Source: DASVAL01 sp035649575
GTDB lineage: Bacteria > Planctomycetota > UBA1135 > UBA2386
Reading direction: 5' to 3'
Assembly (NCBI GenBank): GCA_035649575.1
Contig: DASRJH010000044.1
Location: 1-62,500 of the forward strand
DNA: 62,500 nucleotides
Of this stretch, positions 54,201 to 62,500 are shown piece after piece. Each line of letters starts with the position of its first letter. The first letter of the stretch is position 1. Made by a program: the position numbers and the translations under genes. Below the pieces are notes generated by a model. It was given only the letters and a program-made list of their open reading frames with translations, had not been told where the DNA came from and did not search any database.

Positions 54201-55475
54201 GACGGCACGAGCCGGGTCGGCAGTACATCCATCGCCGTGCTGCTCGACACCACGGCTCCGGGCGTGACCGTGGACTCGCCGGCCAACGGCGCCACGGTGC
54301 GCGGAGCGGTCGACTTCGATGCCAGCGCCACGGACGTGGCACCCGGCACCGGCATCGCCCGCGTCGACCTGTGGGTCGACAACGTGCTGGCCGCTTCCCA
54401 GACGGCACCGCCGTTCCACGTGACGTTCGACACCAGCGTGCTCGCCGACGGACCGCACTCCTTCACCGCCGTTGCCGTCGACGGCAAGGACAACCAGGCC
54501 GCAGCGACGGTCAGCACGCTCGTCGACAACACGGTGCCTGCGATTTCGATCACGACGCCGGCGAGCACCGCCTTCGTCTCGGGCACGATCCCGTTCACGG
54601 TCGTAGGGAGCGACCCCGGTTCGGGCCTCGCCGCGATCACGATGCTGGCCGGCGGCAACGCACCGACGATCGACGCTTCGACCGCCTACCCGAACCCCGT
54701 GGCGGCCGACGTCCGCACCGGGCAGATCGACACGACGACGCTGCTCGACGGCGCCTTGTTGCTGTCCGCGCAGGCCGTGGACGCCGCCGGCAACGAGACC
54801 ACGGTCGCGATCACCGTGACCGTCGACAACACGGCACCGCAGAAGACGATCATCTCGCCCACCGACGGCAGCATGGTGTCCGGCGTGGTCCCGATCGTCG
54901 TCGGCGCGAACGACCCCAACCTGGCCTCGCTCGAGATCCTGATCGACAACGTGTCGATCGGCACCTCGCCGTCGTCCCCGTTCACGGTCGGCTTCGACAC
55001 GAGGAACCGCGTCGAGGGACCGATGTCGATCACGGTGATCGCGACCGACCTGGCCAGTAATGCCAGCACGTGCTCGATCACGGTCACGGTCGACAACCAG
55101 CTCATGGTCCAGATCACGCCGCGGGTCCTGAACGTCCCGCGCAAGGCCACGGGCAACCACGGCATCGTCCAGGCGCACCTCGAGGGCCCGAACGTCGCGA
55201 TGCTGCTGCCGCCCCAGGCGCACGGTGTCGAACTGCGGGTGCCCGGCGGCAGCCCCGTGCCGGTGATTCCCGACCAGGTGTCGGTGCACGACAGTGACAA
55301 TGACGGCATCCCCGAGGTCAAGTTCGCGTTCGATCGCCAGGCGGTCATCGCCTCGATCCGCGCAGGGATCGCGGCCAACGTCATCGTGCTGCAGCCGAAC
55401 CACACCGACGTCGTGCTGACCGTGGTCTCCGACGGCGTGGCGATCGCCTCCGACACCGTGCGGATCAAGCCCTAG
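51219..55475 (+). CDS. Exported SBBP-repeat protein with Ig-like domains
   Basis: 1418 aa. An N-terminal helix (about 32-50) is the signal or anchor. Residues about 72-280 form the N-terminal domain seen in SBBP proteins, opening PLAFVENRGQWADPARFVAR. Residues about 285-745 carry seven to eight SBBP propeller blades (VWSTYLGGSTQDEATAVAID, VTGMTNSSNFPVT). From about 748 to 1295 follow five to seven Ig-like/Big modules of about 90 residues, opening PPVVTITGPVDGAVLGATSV. A final domain of about 120 residues includes DNDGIPEVKFAFDRQAV, a thrombospondin-3/EF-like acidic loop. It is probably a surface adhesin-type protein. The next gene starts three bases after the stop. Confidence 0.85.
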   Translation: MLQLFPLSSASAVVPTSLGVPVGKTRRRSTAIFASTVGLVGATVFTLWGQPQQDQAAATATAALESSAADLLARVPLAFVENRGQWADPARFVARRGSTSAHLAVDAMTYQAVQADAGTGGARRRGVNLRFCFEGACPAVRVQGLGLRAGQLNVFRGADPSAWHTDIAAYERVAYADLWSGVDLEVFFRDGRFEYDVILAPGSELDAVVLRVEGASGPMRLCQDGSLLIDTALGEIRQPKPTTWQQRSTGERVPVDCSYRLLPGERFGFEVPALDPSSRLMIDPGLVWSTYLGGSTQDEATAVAIDVTGAVYVTGMTNSSNFPVTPGVFDTSANGDNDVFVTKLAANGSALVFSTLIGSSGIDVGTAIAIDATGAPTVAGWTSSTGFPTTAGAFDTTYNGGQDGFVARLTTGGGLVYSTFLGGTAFDNALGVAVDAAGAATVVGTTSSQNYPTTTGSFQPAYAAGILSNAFVTRLSLAGDALAWSTYLGPTAEARAVVLDANSEVTVAGWTGSASYPVTAGAYDTSYNGNRDAFATRIAANGAALVYSTFVGGTQADEAYAVGVDATGATVLAGITFSSNFPATAGAADTTYGGSVDGFAAKLTPGGAGLAWSTFVGGSIEDRAFGLALDPTGVTTVVGRTNSADFPTTADAFDTTLNSTTNGSGYDVFVTQLGASNGSLVHSTFLGGSQTDEAYGVAMNATGAATVVGLTASPNYPTTAGAFTPNNTLFNRQAIITRLQLAVVDTVPPVVTITGPVDGAVLGATSVTLSASVVDTSPTTVLSTPAGISASLSAGGGLVSGTVALALEGTNALAVSATDAATNVGGTSIHVIRDTTAPTVTVVAPAEGVVLGESPASLVIQVADATGTTVVFGTSSALLAAGGGQATGDLALVSGPNAIAVTVTDQAGNATVVVRNVVLDLTAPVVTIDTPADGACFGPGEQQIAVAATIDDLTATTVTSMPAGLAGALPPGGGVVTGTVALVEGTNTISVAATDGTSRVGSTSIAVLLDTTAPGVTVDSPANGATVRGAVDFDASATDVAPGTGIARVDLWVDNVLAASQTAPPFHVTFDTSVLADGPHSFTAVAVDGKDNQAAATVSTLVDNTVPAISITTPASTAFVSGTIPFTVVGSDPGSGLAAITMLAGGNAPTIDASTAYPNPVAADVRTGQIDTTTLLDGALLLSAQAVDAAGNETTVAITVTVDNTAPQKTIISPTDGSMVSGVVPIVVGANDPNLASLEILIDNVSIGTSPSSPFTVGFDTRNRVEGPMSITVIATDLASNASTCSITVTVDNQLMVQITPRVLNVPRKATGNHGIVQAHLEGPNVAMLLPPQAHGVELRVPGGSPVPVIPDQVSVHDSDNDGIPEVKFAFDRQAVIASIRAGIAANVIVLQPNHTDVVLTVVSDGVAIASDTVRIKP

Positions 55476-55477
55476 CC

Positions 55478-56125
55478 ATGGTCAAGGTGGGCAGGCTGTT
55501 CGCGCTGGCCGTCATCCCGGTGGCCGTGGCGGTTGCGCTGGTCGCCGAGGGAGTGCTCGGCGCATGGCAAGGCGGGCAGGCCGACTCGACGCTGGCTGCC
55601 GCGCCCTCGCGCGAGTCGACCGCGTCGGCGACCACAGCGGCCGGCATGCCGCCGCCGGTCCCCGCGCACGCCGCCATGCGCGAATGGCGGCGGTTCTGTG
55701 CCAGCGCGGATCGTGGCGCCGCACCCGACCTGCGGCGCGTGGCCTTGTCGGCTGGCGACCCGCTGATCGCCGGCAACGCGCTGCGCGCGCTCGGCCGCCT
55801 GCAACTGGTCGCGTGCGACCGGCAGCTCTGCGCCCTGCTGGCCGACCCGCGCCCGCGCGTGCGCCAGGAAGCCGTGATCGCGATGGGACGCAGCGGTGAG
55901 CCGACCGCGGTCGCCGCGATCGCTCCGCTGCTGCAGGACGACCCGACGCTGCGATCGCTCGCGATCGAGGCGCTCGGCCGCCTCGGCGGCAGCCAGGCGC
56001 GCGCGCTGCTCGAGCAGATCGTCAGCGACCCGCGCTCGACACCGACCGACGCGGCCTTCGCGCGCCCTGCCCTGGCACGGATCGAGGCCGGGTCGGGCAG
56101 TCGATCTCGTCCACGGCGCGATTGA
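55478..56125 (+). CDS. Exported HEAT-repeat protein
   Basis: 215 aa, starting 2 bases after the SBBP gene stop and certainly co-transcribed. A hydrophobic N-terminus (about 6-29) is a signal or anchor. Residues about 85-200 contain HEAT-like helical repeats: PLIAGNALRALGRLQL, PRVRQEAVIAMGRSGEPTAV, LRSLAIEALGRLGG. Such solenoids bind proteins, so it may help export or assemble the large SBBP protein, but that is inference from operon position. The tail is Arg/Ser-rich. Confidence 0.75.
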   Translation: MVKVGRLFALAVIPVAVAVALVAEGVLGAWQGGQADSTLAAAPSRESTASATTAAGMPPPVPAHAAMREWRRFCASADRGAAPDLRRVALSAGDPLIAGNALRALGRLQLVACDRQLCALLADPRPRVRQEAVIAMGRSGEPTAVAAIAPLLQDDPTLRSLAIEALGRLGGSQARALLEQIVSDPRSTPTDAAFARPALARIEAGSGSRSRPRRD

Positions 56126-56316
56126 TGCGCATGTGCGCACGTGGATGGCAATCCCGCGCCGGATCCCGAGAATATCGCTTCAGCGCGGACCGACGCGCCG
56201 CTCGAGTTGCAACGCGATCTTCGGCCGCCGCCTTGCCTTGACCCGGATGGATCCATTTCGAGCGGGTCCTTCACACTGTTCAGGCCTCCAGCTACGCTGC
56301 CGGCGGAGGAAGCGCT

Positions 56317-59300
56317 ATGCCGAGGATCTGCGGGCTCGTCCTGTCCGGTTGGATTGTCGTCAATGCGAGCTTCGCACAGACCGTCGCCGAGGGCATGGCG
56401 AAGGCGCAGGTGGAGATCGACGCCAGGCGCTGGAGCGCAGCGCTGGGAGGGCTGCTCGGATTGCGCGAGGCTGCGACGGATGACACGGAACGCGAGCAGC
56501 TGGCGGCGAAGCTGCAGGAAGTTGGCAATAGTCTCTCCGAGGAAGCTGCGTTCGACGCTGCGCTCCGAGCTCACGAAGCGGCGCTCGCGATTCGGAAGCG
56601 CAGCCATGGCGACCGTGACCACCCGGAGGTCGCGCGGAGCCTGAACAACGTCGCCGGCTGTCTGCACTCGCTCGGCCGCGCCGGCGAGGCGCTGCCGCGG
56701 TTCGAGGCGGCGCTCGCGATGGACAAGCGCATCTACGGCGAGGCTGACCACCCGGATGTCGCGAAGAGCCTGAACGACGTCGCGTACTGTCTGCACTCGC
56801 TCGGCCGCGCCGGCGAGGCGTTGCCGCAGTTCGAAGCAGCGCTCGCGATGGGCATGCGCATCCACGGCGAGGCTGACCACTCGGATGTCGCACGGAGCCT
56901 GAACAACCTCGGCCGCTGTCTGCGATCGCTCGGCCGTGCCGGCGAGGCGCTGCCGCAGTACGAAGCGGCGCTCGCGATGAGCAAGCGCATCCACGGCGAG
57001 GCTGACCACGCGGATGTTGCACAGAGCCTGAACAACGTCGCCCTCTGTCTGCGATCGCTCGGCCGCGCCGGCGAGGCGCTGCCGCAGCTCCAGGCGGCGC
57101 TCGCGATGTGGCGGCGCCTCCACGACGACCGTGACCACCCGCATGTCGCGATGGGCCTGGACAACGTCGCCCTGTGTCTGCGATCGCTCGGCCGCGCCGG
57201 CGAGGCGCTGCCGCAGTTCGAGGCAGCGCTCGCGATGCGCAAGCGCATCCATGGCGACCGTGACCACCCGGATGTCGCGCGGAGCCTGAACAACGTAGCC
57301 GGCTGTTTGGAAGCGCTCGGCCGCGCCGGGGAGGCGCTGCCGCAGTACGAGGCGGCGCTCGCGACGCGCAGGCGCATCTACGCCGACCGTGACCACCCGG
57401 ATGTCGCACTGAGCCTGAACGACGTCGCCGGGTGTCTCCAATCGCTCGGTCGCTCCAGCGAGGCGTTGCCGCAATACGAAGCGGCGCTCGCGATGTGGAA
57501 GCGCATCCATGGTGAGGCTGACCACCCGGATGTCGCCACGAGCCTGAACGACTTCGCCACCTGTCTGCAGTCGCTCGGCCGCGCCGGCGACGCGCTGCCG
57601 CTATACGAAGCGGCGCTCGCGATGTACAAGCGCATCCATGGCGACCGTGGCCACCCGTATGTCGCACGGAGCCTGAACAACGTCGCCGCCTGTTTGGAAT
57701 CGCTCGGCCGCGCCGGGGAGGCGCTGCCGCAGTACGAAGCGGCGCTCGCGATGAAGAAGCGCATCTACGGCGACCGTGACCACCCGGATGTCTCGAACGG
57801 CCTGAACAACGTCGGCTTCTGTCTGGACTCGCTCGGCCGCGCCGGCGAGGCACTGCCGCAGTACGAAGCGGCGCTCGCGATGGGGAGGCGCATCCACCGC
57901 GATCGTGACCACCCGGATCTCGCGACGAGGCTGAACAACGTCGCCGCCTGTCTCTGCACGCTCGGGCGCGCCGGCGAGGCGCTGCCGCAGTGCGAGGCGG
58001 CGCTCGCGATGTGGAGGCGCATCTACGGCGACCGTGACCACCCGGATGTCGCACGGAGCCTGAACCACGTCGCCGCCTGTCTGCAATTCCTCGGCCACCC
58101 CGACAAGGCGCTGCGAGCCTGTGCAGAAGCGGCCGCGATGATCGAGCGCCTGCGCGACGACACGCGGACCTCGGCGGATCTCCGCCGGTCGTCGTTCGAC
58201 GACATGAAGCGCGGCGAAGTGTTCGAACGGCTGCAGCGCCTCGCTGCTGAGCTCGGCAGACCCGCGGACTCGATGCTCGCCGCCGAGCGCAGCCGTGGCC
58301 GCGAGTTGCTCGACTGCATCGAGCAGCAGCGGTTCGAACCCGAGCTGGAAGCGGAGCGCCGGGCACGGCAACGCGGCGACGAGACGACCGCGGCGCGAGT
58401 GCGTACCCTGCGCGCTGAGCTGGAGGCGGCACGAGCGGAGAGTGACAGGCTGCTGCACAAACTGACGAAGCTCGCCGACAGCAACCTCACCGACGCGGAA
58501 CGCGCATCGGGGCACCAGCAGCTGCTCGCGCAGTCGAATGCAGTCGGCAACCGCCAGCGCCAGTTGAACGACGAGCGCGCGCGGCTGCTCGGCGACGTGC
58601 TGCCGGTCGGCCGTGTGCGCACGCCGGCGGAGATCCAGAGCGCGCTGCGCGAGGGCGAGCTGCTGCTCGAGTTCACGGTCACGGAGCGCGTGAGCCTGCT
58701 GCACGTGCTCGCGCGCGAGGGCGAGGTCGAGACCGTCGCACTGCCGGCTGCCTTCGCCACGGTCCGCGGCGAACTCGACGGCATGCTGCGGCGCAGCCTG
58801 CGTCCCCAGCTCATGGAGGAGCGGGGCCGCGATCCGTCGTTGCGCGCGTTGTTCGACGCGCTGATCCCGCGGGCGCTGTGGCCGCGCCTGCAGGCGAGCA
58901 AGCGGGTCTTCGTGGCGGCGCATCGCGCGCTGCATCGCCTGCCGTTCGAGCTGCTGGTGACCGACATCAAGGACGGCCAACCCGTGCCGTGGATCGACAG
59001 CGGTCCGCCGATCAGTTACGTGCCGTCGGGCAGCGCGCTGCACTGGCTGCGCCAGCGTGCGGGCGAAGTCGGCGGTGATGGGACGTCGCTCGACCTGCTC
59101 GCAGTTGCTGACCCGAGCGCGCTTGCAGCGGAACCAGAAGTTCCCGAGCAGGGCGTGTTCCTGGTCGCCGTCGACGGTGACGGCGAGGCCACGCGCGTCG
59201 GCCTGCAGCCGGGCGACGTGATCACGAGCTATGACAGGCAGCCGCTCGCTGACGACAAGGCGTTGCGGGATGTCCTCACTGCGACCGACGCCGCGATCAA

Positions 59301-60090
59301 GGATGGGAGGCGCGAAAAGGCGCCGATCGCGATCGGGGTCTGGCACCGCGGTCAGCAGCTCGAACTGCAGGTGAGGCCTGGGCTGCTCGGCATCCGGGTC
59401 GCTCCGGGCAGGGCACGCACTGCCGCCGAAGCTGCGCTCAGCAGCGACGCGAAGATGGAGCGCATCATGCGCAACGGCGATCTCGAACGTCTCCGCAAGC
59501 TGCCGCCGCTCCAGGGTGCACGCGCCGAGACCGAGGCGATCGAACGCACGTTCGCGGCCCACAACAACAGGACGAAGCGGCTGCTCGGCGCCGACGCGAC
59601 CGAGCCCGCGGTGTTCGATCTCGCCGCAAAGGCGAAATACGTCCACTTCGCGTGCCATGGCATTGCGGAGGAGTACGCGGGCCTGAGCCTCAGCATGCTC
59701 GTGCTGTCGCAACCCGAGCGCGTGCTGCCCGGCGACGACGGACTGCTCAAGCTCGGCGATCTGCTCCACGCCTGGCGCGGCCGCCTCTCGTCATGCCGCC
59801 TGGTCGTGCTTGCCGCCTGTCGCACGAACGTCGGCCCCACCTTCCGCGACGACGCGCCACAGGCGCTGCCGATCGGCTTCCTGTTCGCGGGTGTACCGTC
59901 GGTGATCAGCTCTCTCTGGCCTGTCGACGACGCGTCGACGCGCGAGCTGATGACCGACTTCTACTCGCGGCTGCTCGCCGGCGAAGACGACAAGCTCGCC
60001 GCGTTCACCGTCGCCAAGAAGGCGCTGCGCGCGAAGTACCCGGACCCCTTCCACTGGGCGCCGTTCCTCTTCCTCGGCAGCCCGGAGTGA
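56317..60090 (+). CDS. Exported TPR-CHAT protease-like protein with inserted PDZ domain
   Basis: 1257 aa; GGAGGA before ATG 56317. A signal peptide is likely at 1-20 (ending ASFAQT). Twelve to thirteen 42-residue TPR units follow (about 70-600), each like SLNNVAGCLHSLGRAGEALP plus YEAALAMRKRI. A coiled linker covers about 625-800. The CHAT (caspase-like) domain occupies about 850-1257, with the catalytic His in HFACHGI (His1114) and the Cys in VVLAACRTN (Cys1168), both intact. Between the first CHAT strands (DLLAVADPSAL) and LQGARAETEAIERTF sits a PDZ domain, about 945-1030 (RVGLQPGDVITSYDRQPL). CHAT proteases cut partner proteins. The convergent neighbour is a Ser/Thr kinase. Confidence 0.9.
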   Translation: MPRICGLVLSGWIVVNASFAQTVAEGMAKAQVEIDARRWSAALGGLLGLREAATDDTEREQLAAKLQEVGNSLSEEAAFDAALRAHEAALAIRKRSHGDRDHPEVARSLNNVAGCLHSLGRAGEALPRFEAALAMDKRIYGEADHPDVAKSLNDVAYCLHSLGRAGEALPQFEAALAMGMRIHGEADHSDVARSLNNLGRCLRSLGRAGEALPQYEAALAMSKRIHGEADHADVAQSLNNVALCLRSLGRAGEALPQLQAALAMWRRLHDDRDHPHVAMGLDNVALCLRSLGRAGEALPQFEAALAMRKRIHGDRDHPDVARSLNNVAGCLEALGRAGEALPQYEAALATRRRIYADRDHPDVALSLNDVAGCLQSLGRSSEALPQYEAALAMWKRIHGEADHPDVATSLNDFATCLQSLGRAGDALPLYEAALAMYKRIHGDRGHPYVARSLNNVAACLESLGRAGEALPQYEAALAMKKRIYGDRDHPDVSNGLNNVGFCLDSLGRAGEALPQYEAALAMGRRIHRDRDHPDLATRLNNVAACLCTLGRAGEALPQCEAALAMWRRIYGDRDHPDVARSLNHVAACLQFLGHPDKALRACAEAAAMIERLRDDTRTSADLRRSSFDDMKRGEVFERLQRLAAELGRPADSMLAAERSRGRELLDCIEQQRFEPELEAERRARQRGDETTAARVRTLRAELEAARAESDRLLHKLTKLADSNLTDAERASGHQQLLAQSNAVGNRQRQLNDERARLLGDVLPVGRVRTPAEIQSALREGELLLEFTVTERVSLLHVLAREGEVETVALPAAFATVRGELDGMLRRSLRPQLMEERGRDPSLRALFDALIPRALWPRLQASKRVFVAAHRALHRLPFELLVTDIKDGQPVPWIDSGPPISYVPSGSALHWLRQRAGEVGGDGTSLDLLAVADPSALAAEPEVPEQGVFLVAVDGDGEATRVGLQPGDVITSYDRQPLADDKALRDVLTATDAAIKDGRREKAPIAIGVWHRGQQLELQVRPGLLGIRVAPGRARTAAEAALSSDAKMERIMRNGDLERLRKLPPLQGARAETEAIERTFAAHNNRTKRLLGADATEPAVFDLAAKAKYVHFACHGIAEEYAGLSLSMLVLSQPERVLPGDDGLLKLGDLLHAWRGRLSSCRLVVLAACRTNVGPTFRDDAPQALPIGFLFAGVPSVISSLWPVDDASTRELMTDFYSRLLAGEDDKLAAFTVAKKALRAKYPDPFHWAPFLFLGSPE
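56560..58120 (+). repeat. Tandem coding repeats, 126-bp period
   Basis: About twelve head-to-tail units of 126 bases, each containing CTCGGCCGCGCCGGCGAGGC or a close variant, encode the TPRs of the CHAT protein. Near-identity between some units suggests recent duplication, so copy number may vary between strains. Confidence 0.85.
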
Positions 60091-60167
60091 TCCCTGCCTT
60101 TGCAGTGAGAGTGTCCCGGACCCTTTGCGTCATCGACCGCGAAGGACGCGTGGCGGCGGCGTGGTGC

Positions 60168-62129
60168 TCAGCGTGTCAACGCGCGCAGGCGTTCGGCGTC
60201 GCCGAGCTGCGCGCAAGCCTCGGCGAGCAGCGTCGTCCGCACTCGCGCGAGTGCCGAGGGGTCGCGCGGCGGCGCGGTGGTCAGCTCCGCGATCGCATCC
60301 TCGGCGAGACCAGCGGCCAACAGTTCGGCGGCGGTTGCGAGCATCGCCCACGCGCGGTCCTCGGTCCTGGCATGCCGCAACCGGATCTCCGCGAGCACGG
60401 CCGGCGCGACCACACTGAACAGCTCCTGATGCGACGGCTCGGCCGCGAGCTCCGGGAACACCACGCTCCAGCGATACTCGCGGCCCGCCTCGAGCCGGAG
60501 GCCGGCGGGCAGCTCGACGGCAACCGTACGGCGATCGCCGGCGTCGATCTCCCACTGCGATGGCGGCTGACCGAAGCTCTCGACGCTGAGCGCGACCCTG
60601 CGCGCGAGCTGGCCGGCCGCGCGACGGAATCGGAACACGGGCCGCACGTCGGCGACGACCGCGCGCGGGTACTCGAGGAAGACCGTCGACGGATCCTCCG
60701 AACCTCGCAGTCGACCGCTCAGCCCCTCCAACAGGCGAGTCACCGTGGCCTCGACGTCTTTGCTGCGCAGCTGCTGCAGCATGATCGTGAACGCCTGTTC
60801 GTCGTCGAACTCGCGGCGCAGCGTGTTGAGGTCGCTGGTATCGGGATCGCCACCACTCTGCACGACCACGATGATGCGCAGCGCCGCGATGGCGGCCGCG
60901 GCGCGCGCTTCCCAATTTCGCGATCCCCACCAGAGCGACACCGACGCTACGGCGAGCAGCACGACTGCTATGGTCGCGGCGCTGGCCACCGGATTGCGTC
61001 GCACGCGCCGCCACAGCCACTGCGACTTGCTCGGGCGCGCGACCGGCGACCGCAGCGTGCGCACGCTCTCGAGATCCGCGGCGAGCTCGAGCGCGGTGCT
61101 GTAGCGCTCGTGGCGTTCGAGAGCCATCGCCTTCAAGCACACTGCTGCTACATCGCGCGGCACGGCGGGGCGCACGCGGTCGGGCGGCGTCGGCTCGCCG
61201 CGCAGCACGCGCTGCAGCAGCTGATTGCGGGTCTCGCCTTCGAACGGCGGCTTCAGCGTGAGCAGTTCATAGAGGATCACGCCGAGCGCGTACACGTCTG
61301 TGCGTCTGTCGATGCGATCGAGGCGGCCTTCGATCTGCTCCGGGGCCATCGAATGCGGCGAGCCCAGCACTGCCCCCTCCGCCGTCAGCCGCTGACGCCG
61401 ATCGAGCGAGATGTCGAATGCGAGGCCGAAGTCGAGCACTACTGGCGTGCCGTCGGGCCGCACCTTGATGTTGGCGAGCTTCAGGTCGCGGTGGATCACG
61501 CCGCCTTCGTGCGCCACGTGGACGGCCCGCGCCGCGAGCTCGACGAGGCGCAGGACGGGCCGCAGGTCGCCCGTGCGCGCCCACGCCGACAGCGGACAGT
61601 CGTCGCCGGCCACGGGCGCGGCGGTCCGCGCGCGTTCGAGCCAGACCGAGAGGTCGTCGCCTTCGACGTAGGGCATCACGAGGAACAGGCGTCCGCGGTC
61701 GCTGATGACGTCGAGAACCGGACAGATGCTCTCGTGATCGAGTCGGCCGGTCAGCCGCGCCTCCTGTCGCAACCGGTCGATGTCGGCGGCGCTGACGGAG
61801 CGGCGCCCGCGCACGGTCTTGAGCACGACAGGCCGGCCGAGTTCCGGATCGTCGGCGAGCAGCAGGAGCCCCATGCCGCCGCGCGCCAGGCGCCGCCGCA
61901 CGCAGTAGCGGCCGACGATCAACCGGCGGCGGGCACCGTGGCCGGCGGCTGGATCCCCGGCCACGCGATCCATCGGCCGCGCGGTCGCGTCGTCGTATTC
62001 GGCACGGACCTCGGCGGCGAGTTCGGGAAATCGCTGGACGTACTCCTGCAGCGGCTGCAGCGCGCCGTCGTCGAAGTCCTGCCAGAACGCGCGCAGGAAT
62101 TCGTCGAACCGGTCTCGACAGGAATCCAT
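60168..62129 (-). CDS. Membrane-anchored Ser/Thr protein kinase
   Basis: 653 aa. A short N-terminal region (FDEFLRAFWQDFDDG) precedes a complete Hanks-type kinase domain (about 70-345): glycine loop RLARGGMG, Lys104 in VVLKTV, catalytic loop HRDLKLAN (Asp215), DFG at 233-235, and APEQIEG plus DVYALGVILYELL. One transmembrane helix lies at about 378-398, then a 255-residue outer domain with strand-rich then helical parts. This is the usual planctomycete kinase layout. The sigma-factor gene upstream on the same strand probably shares its regulation. The TPR-CHAT gene ends 77 bp away in convergent orientation and could be a functional partner. Confidence 0.93.
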   Translation of the reverse strand: MDSCRDRFDEFLRAFWQDFDDGALQPLQEYVQRFPELAAEVRAEYDDATARPMDRVAGDPAAGHGARRRLIVGRYCVRRRLARGGMGLLLLADDPELGRPVVLKTVRGRRSVSAADIDRLRQEARLTGRLDHESICPVLDVISDRGRLFLVMPYVEGDDLSVWLERARTAAPVAGDDCPLSAWARTGDLRPVLRLVELAARAVHVAHEGGVIHRDLKLANIKVRPDGTPVVLDFGLAFDISLDRRQRLTAEGAVLGSPHSMAPEQIEGRLDRIDRRTDVYALGVILYELLTLKPPFEGETRNQLLQRVLRGEPTPPDRVRPAVPRDVAAVCLKAMALERHERYSTALELAADLESVRTLRSPVARPSKSQWLWRRVRRNPVASAATIAVVLLAVASVSLWWGSRNWEARAAAAIAALRIIVVVQSGGDPDTSDLNTLRREFDDEQAFTIMLQQLRSKDVEATVTRLLEGLSGRLRGSEDPSTVFLEYPRAVVADVRPVFRFRRAAGQLARRVALSVESFGQPPSQWEIDAGDRRTVAVELPAGLRLEAGREYRWSVVFPELAAEPSHQELFSVVAPAVLAEIRLRHARTEDRAWAMLATAAELLAAGLAEDAIAELTTAPPRDPSALARVRTTLLAEACAQLGDAERLRALTR

Positions 62130-62284
62130 GGGTTACATCGTGGCGGGCAGCCGGGTGCTCACACTGCCTTCCAAGCGGCGGACCTGCCCGCGCCGGAGCA
62201 ACATTCTCGGCATCCTGCGCGGGATTGCCAGCAAGACGCAGGCGCGTGCACCGACACGACGCCCGGCGCCGCTGGACACGCCGA

Positions 62285-62500
62285 TCAGCGATCGGCGCCG
62301 CCCACAGCGCCGCTCTCGCGCGTCGCGTCGTCGAGCCGTTGGCGCAGGCTGCGTCTCGCGCGGTTGTAGAGGGCCCGCACGGTGTCGGCGTTCTTGTAGC
62401 CGAGCTTCGCGGCGATCGCGTCGTCGTCGAGCCCATCGCGGTCGCGCAACTGCACGATCTCGCGGTGCAGCGGCGGCAGCTTCGACAAGGCCCCGTCGAA
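62285..62500 (-). CDS. ECF-type sigma factor, C-terminal part (partial)
   Basis: The frame is open to the window edge, so the 5' end is missing. The visible 71 codons are sigma-70 region 4: LSKLPPLHREIVQLRDRDGL then DDDAIAAKLGYKNADTVRAL and YNRARRSLRQRL, the helix-turn-helix that contacts the -35 box. The ending GAVGGADR is followed by TGA. Planctomycete ECF sigma genes are often paired with a Ser/Thr kinase, as here (155 bp gap to the kinase start). Confidence 0.85.
   Translation of the reverse strand, partial: FDGALSKLPPLHREIVQLRDRDGLDDDAIAAKLGYKNADTVRALYNRARRSLRQRLDDATRESGAVGGADR

Overview
This is a high-GC window of about 62.5 kb, probably from the chromosome of a Planctomycetota bacterium. 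That is an inference from gene content and protein style. The evidence is a MoxR/DUF58/von Willebrand factor A (vWA) operon, a large membrane-anchored Ser/Thr kinase next to an ECF-type sigma factor, giant secreted proteins of unknown function, and many secreted repeat proteins ending in a shared C-terminal module of about 130 residues. I saw no rRNA, tRNA or CRISPR array.

Region 1 (1-5.4 kb, + strand) is the end of a type II secretion / type IV pilus-like cluster: a GspL/PilM-like actin-fold protein and a short GspM-like partner, coupled by a GTGA overlap. It is followed by a lipoprotein, a coiled-coil protein ending in a RelE/ParE-like domain, and aat (Leu/Phe-tRNA-protein transferase). Region 2 (5.5-15 kb, +) is a compact operon: a 1306-aa membrane-anchored protein, MoxR ATPase, DUF58 protein, a small membrane protein, BatA-like and BatB-like vWA proteins, and a secreted helical protein. 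It ends at a good intrinsic terminator that faces a convergent 2090-aa secreted protein (15-21.3 kb, -).

Region 3 (21.6-28.7 kb) has a LanC-like protein (+). On the minus strand are carB, a transaldolase-family gene and a lipoprotein that carries every signature residue of a subclass B2 (CphA-type) metallo-beta-lactamase.

Region 4 (28.7-49.9 kb) is an accessory island. It holds relics of IS91, IS110 and integrase-type transposases, 5'-truncated gene ends and a frameshifted gene. A repeat of roughly 110 bp occurs three times, each time upstream of a gene for a secreted repeat protein. Intact genes here encode a LamG plus di-haem peroxidase protein, a 13-repeat RCC1 protein, two related repeat proteins, a lipoprotein, a methyltransferase and a membrane-bound SGNH hydrolase.

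Region 5 (49.9-62.5 kb) has a small secreted protein, an SBBP/Ig-like surface protein followed by a HEAT-repeat protein, and an exported TPR-CHAT protease-like protein with a PDZ domain inside the CHAT region. It faces a Ser/Thr kinase and the C-terminal end of a sigma factor that runs off the window.

The strongest leads are the B2-type metallo-beta-lactamase lipoprotein, the exported TPR-CHAT(PDZ) protein beside kinase and sigma genes, and the three-copy repeat upstream of secreted-protein genes.
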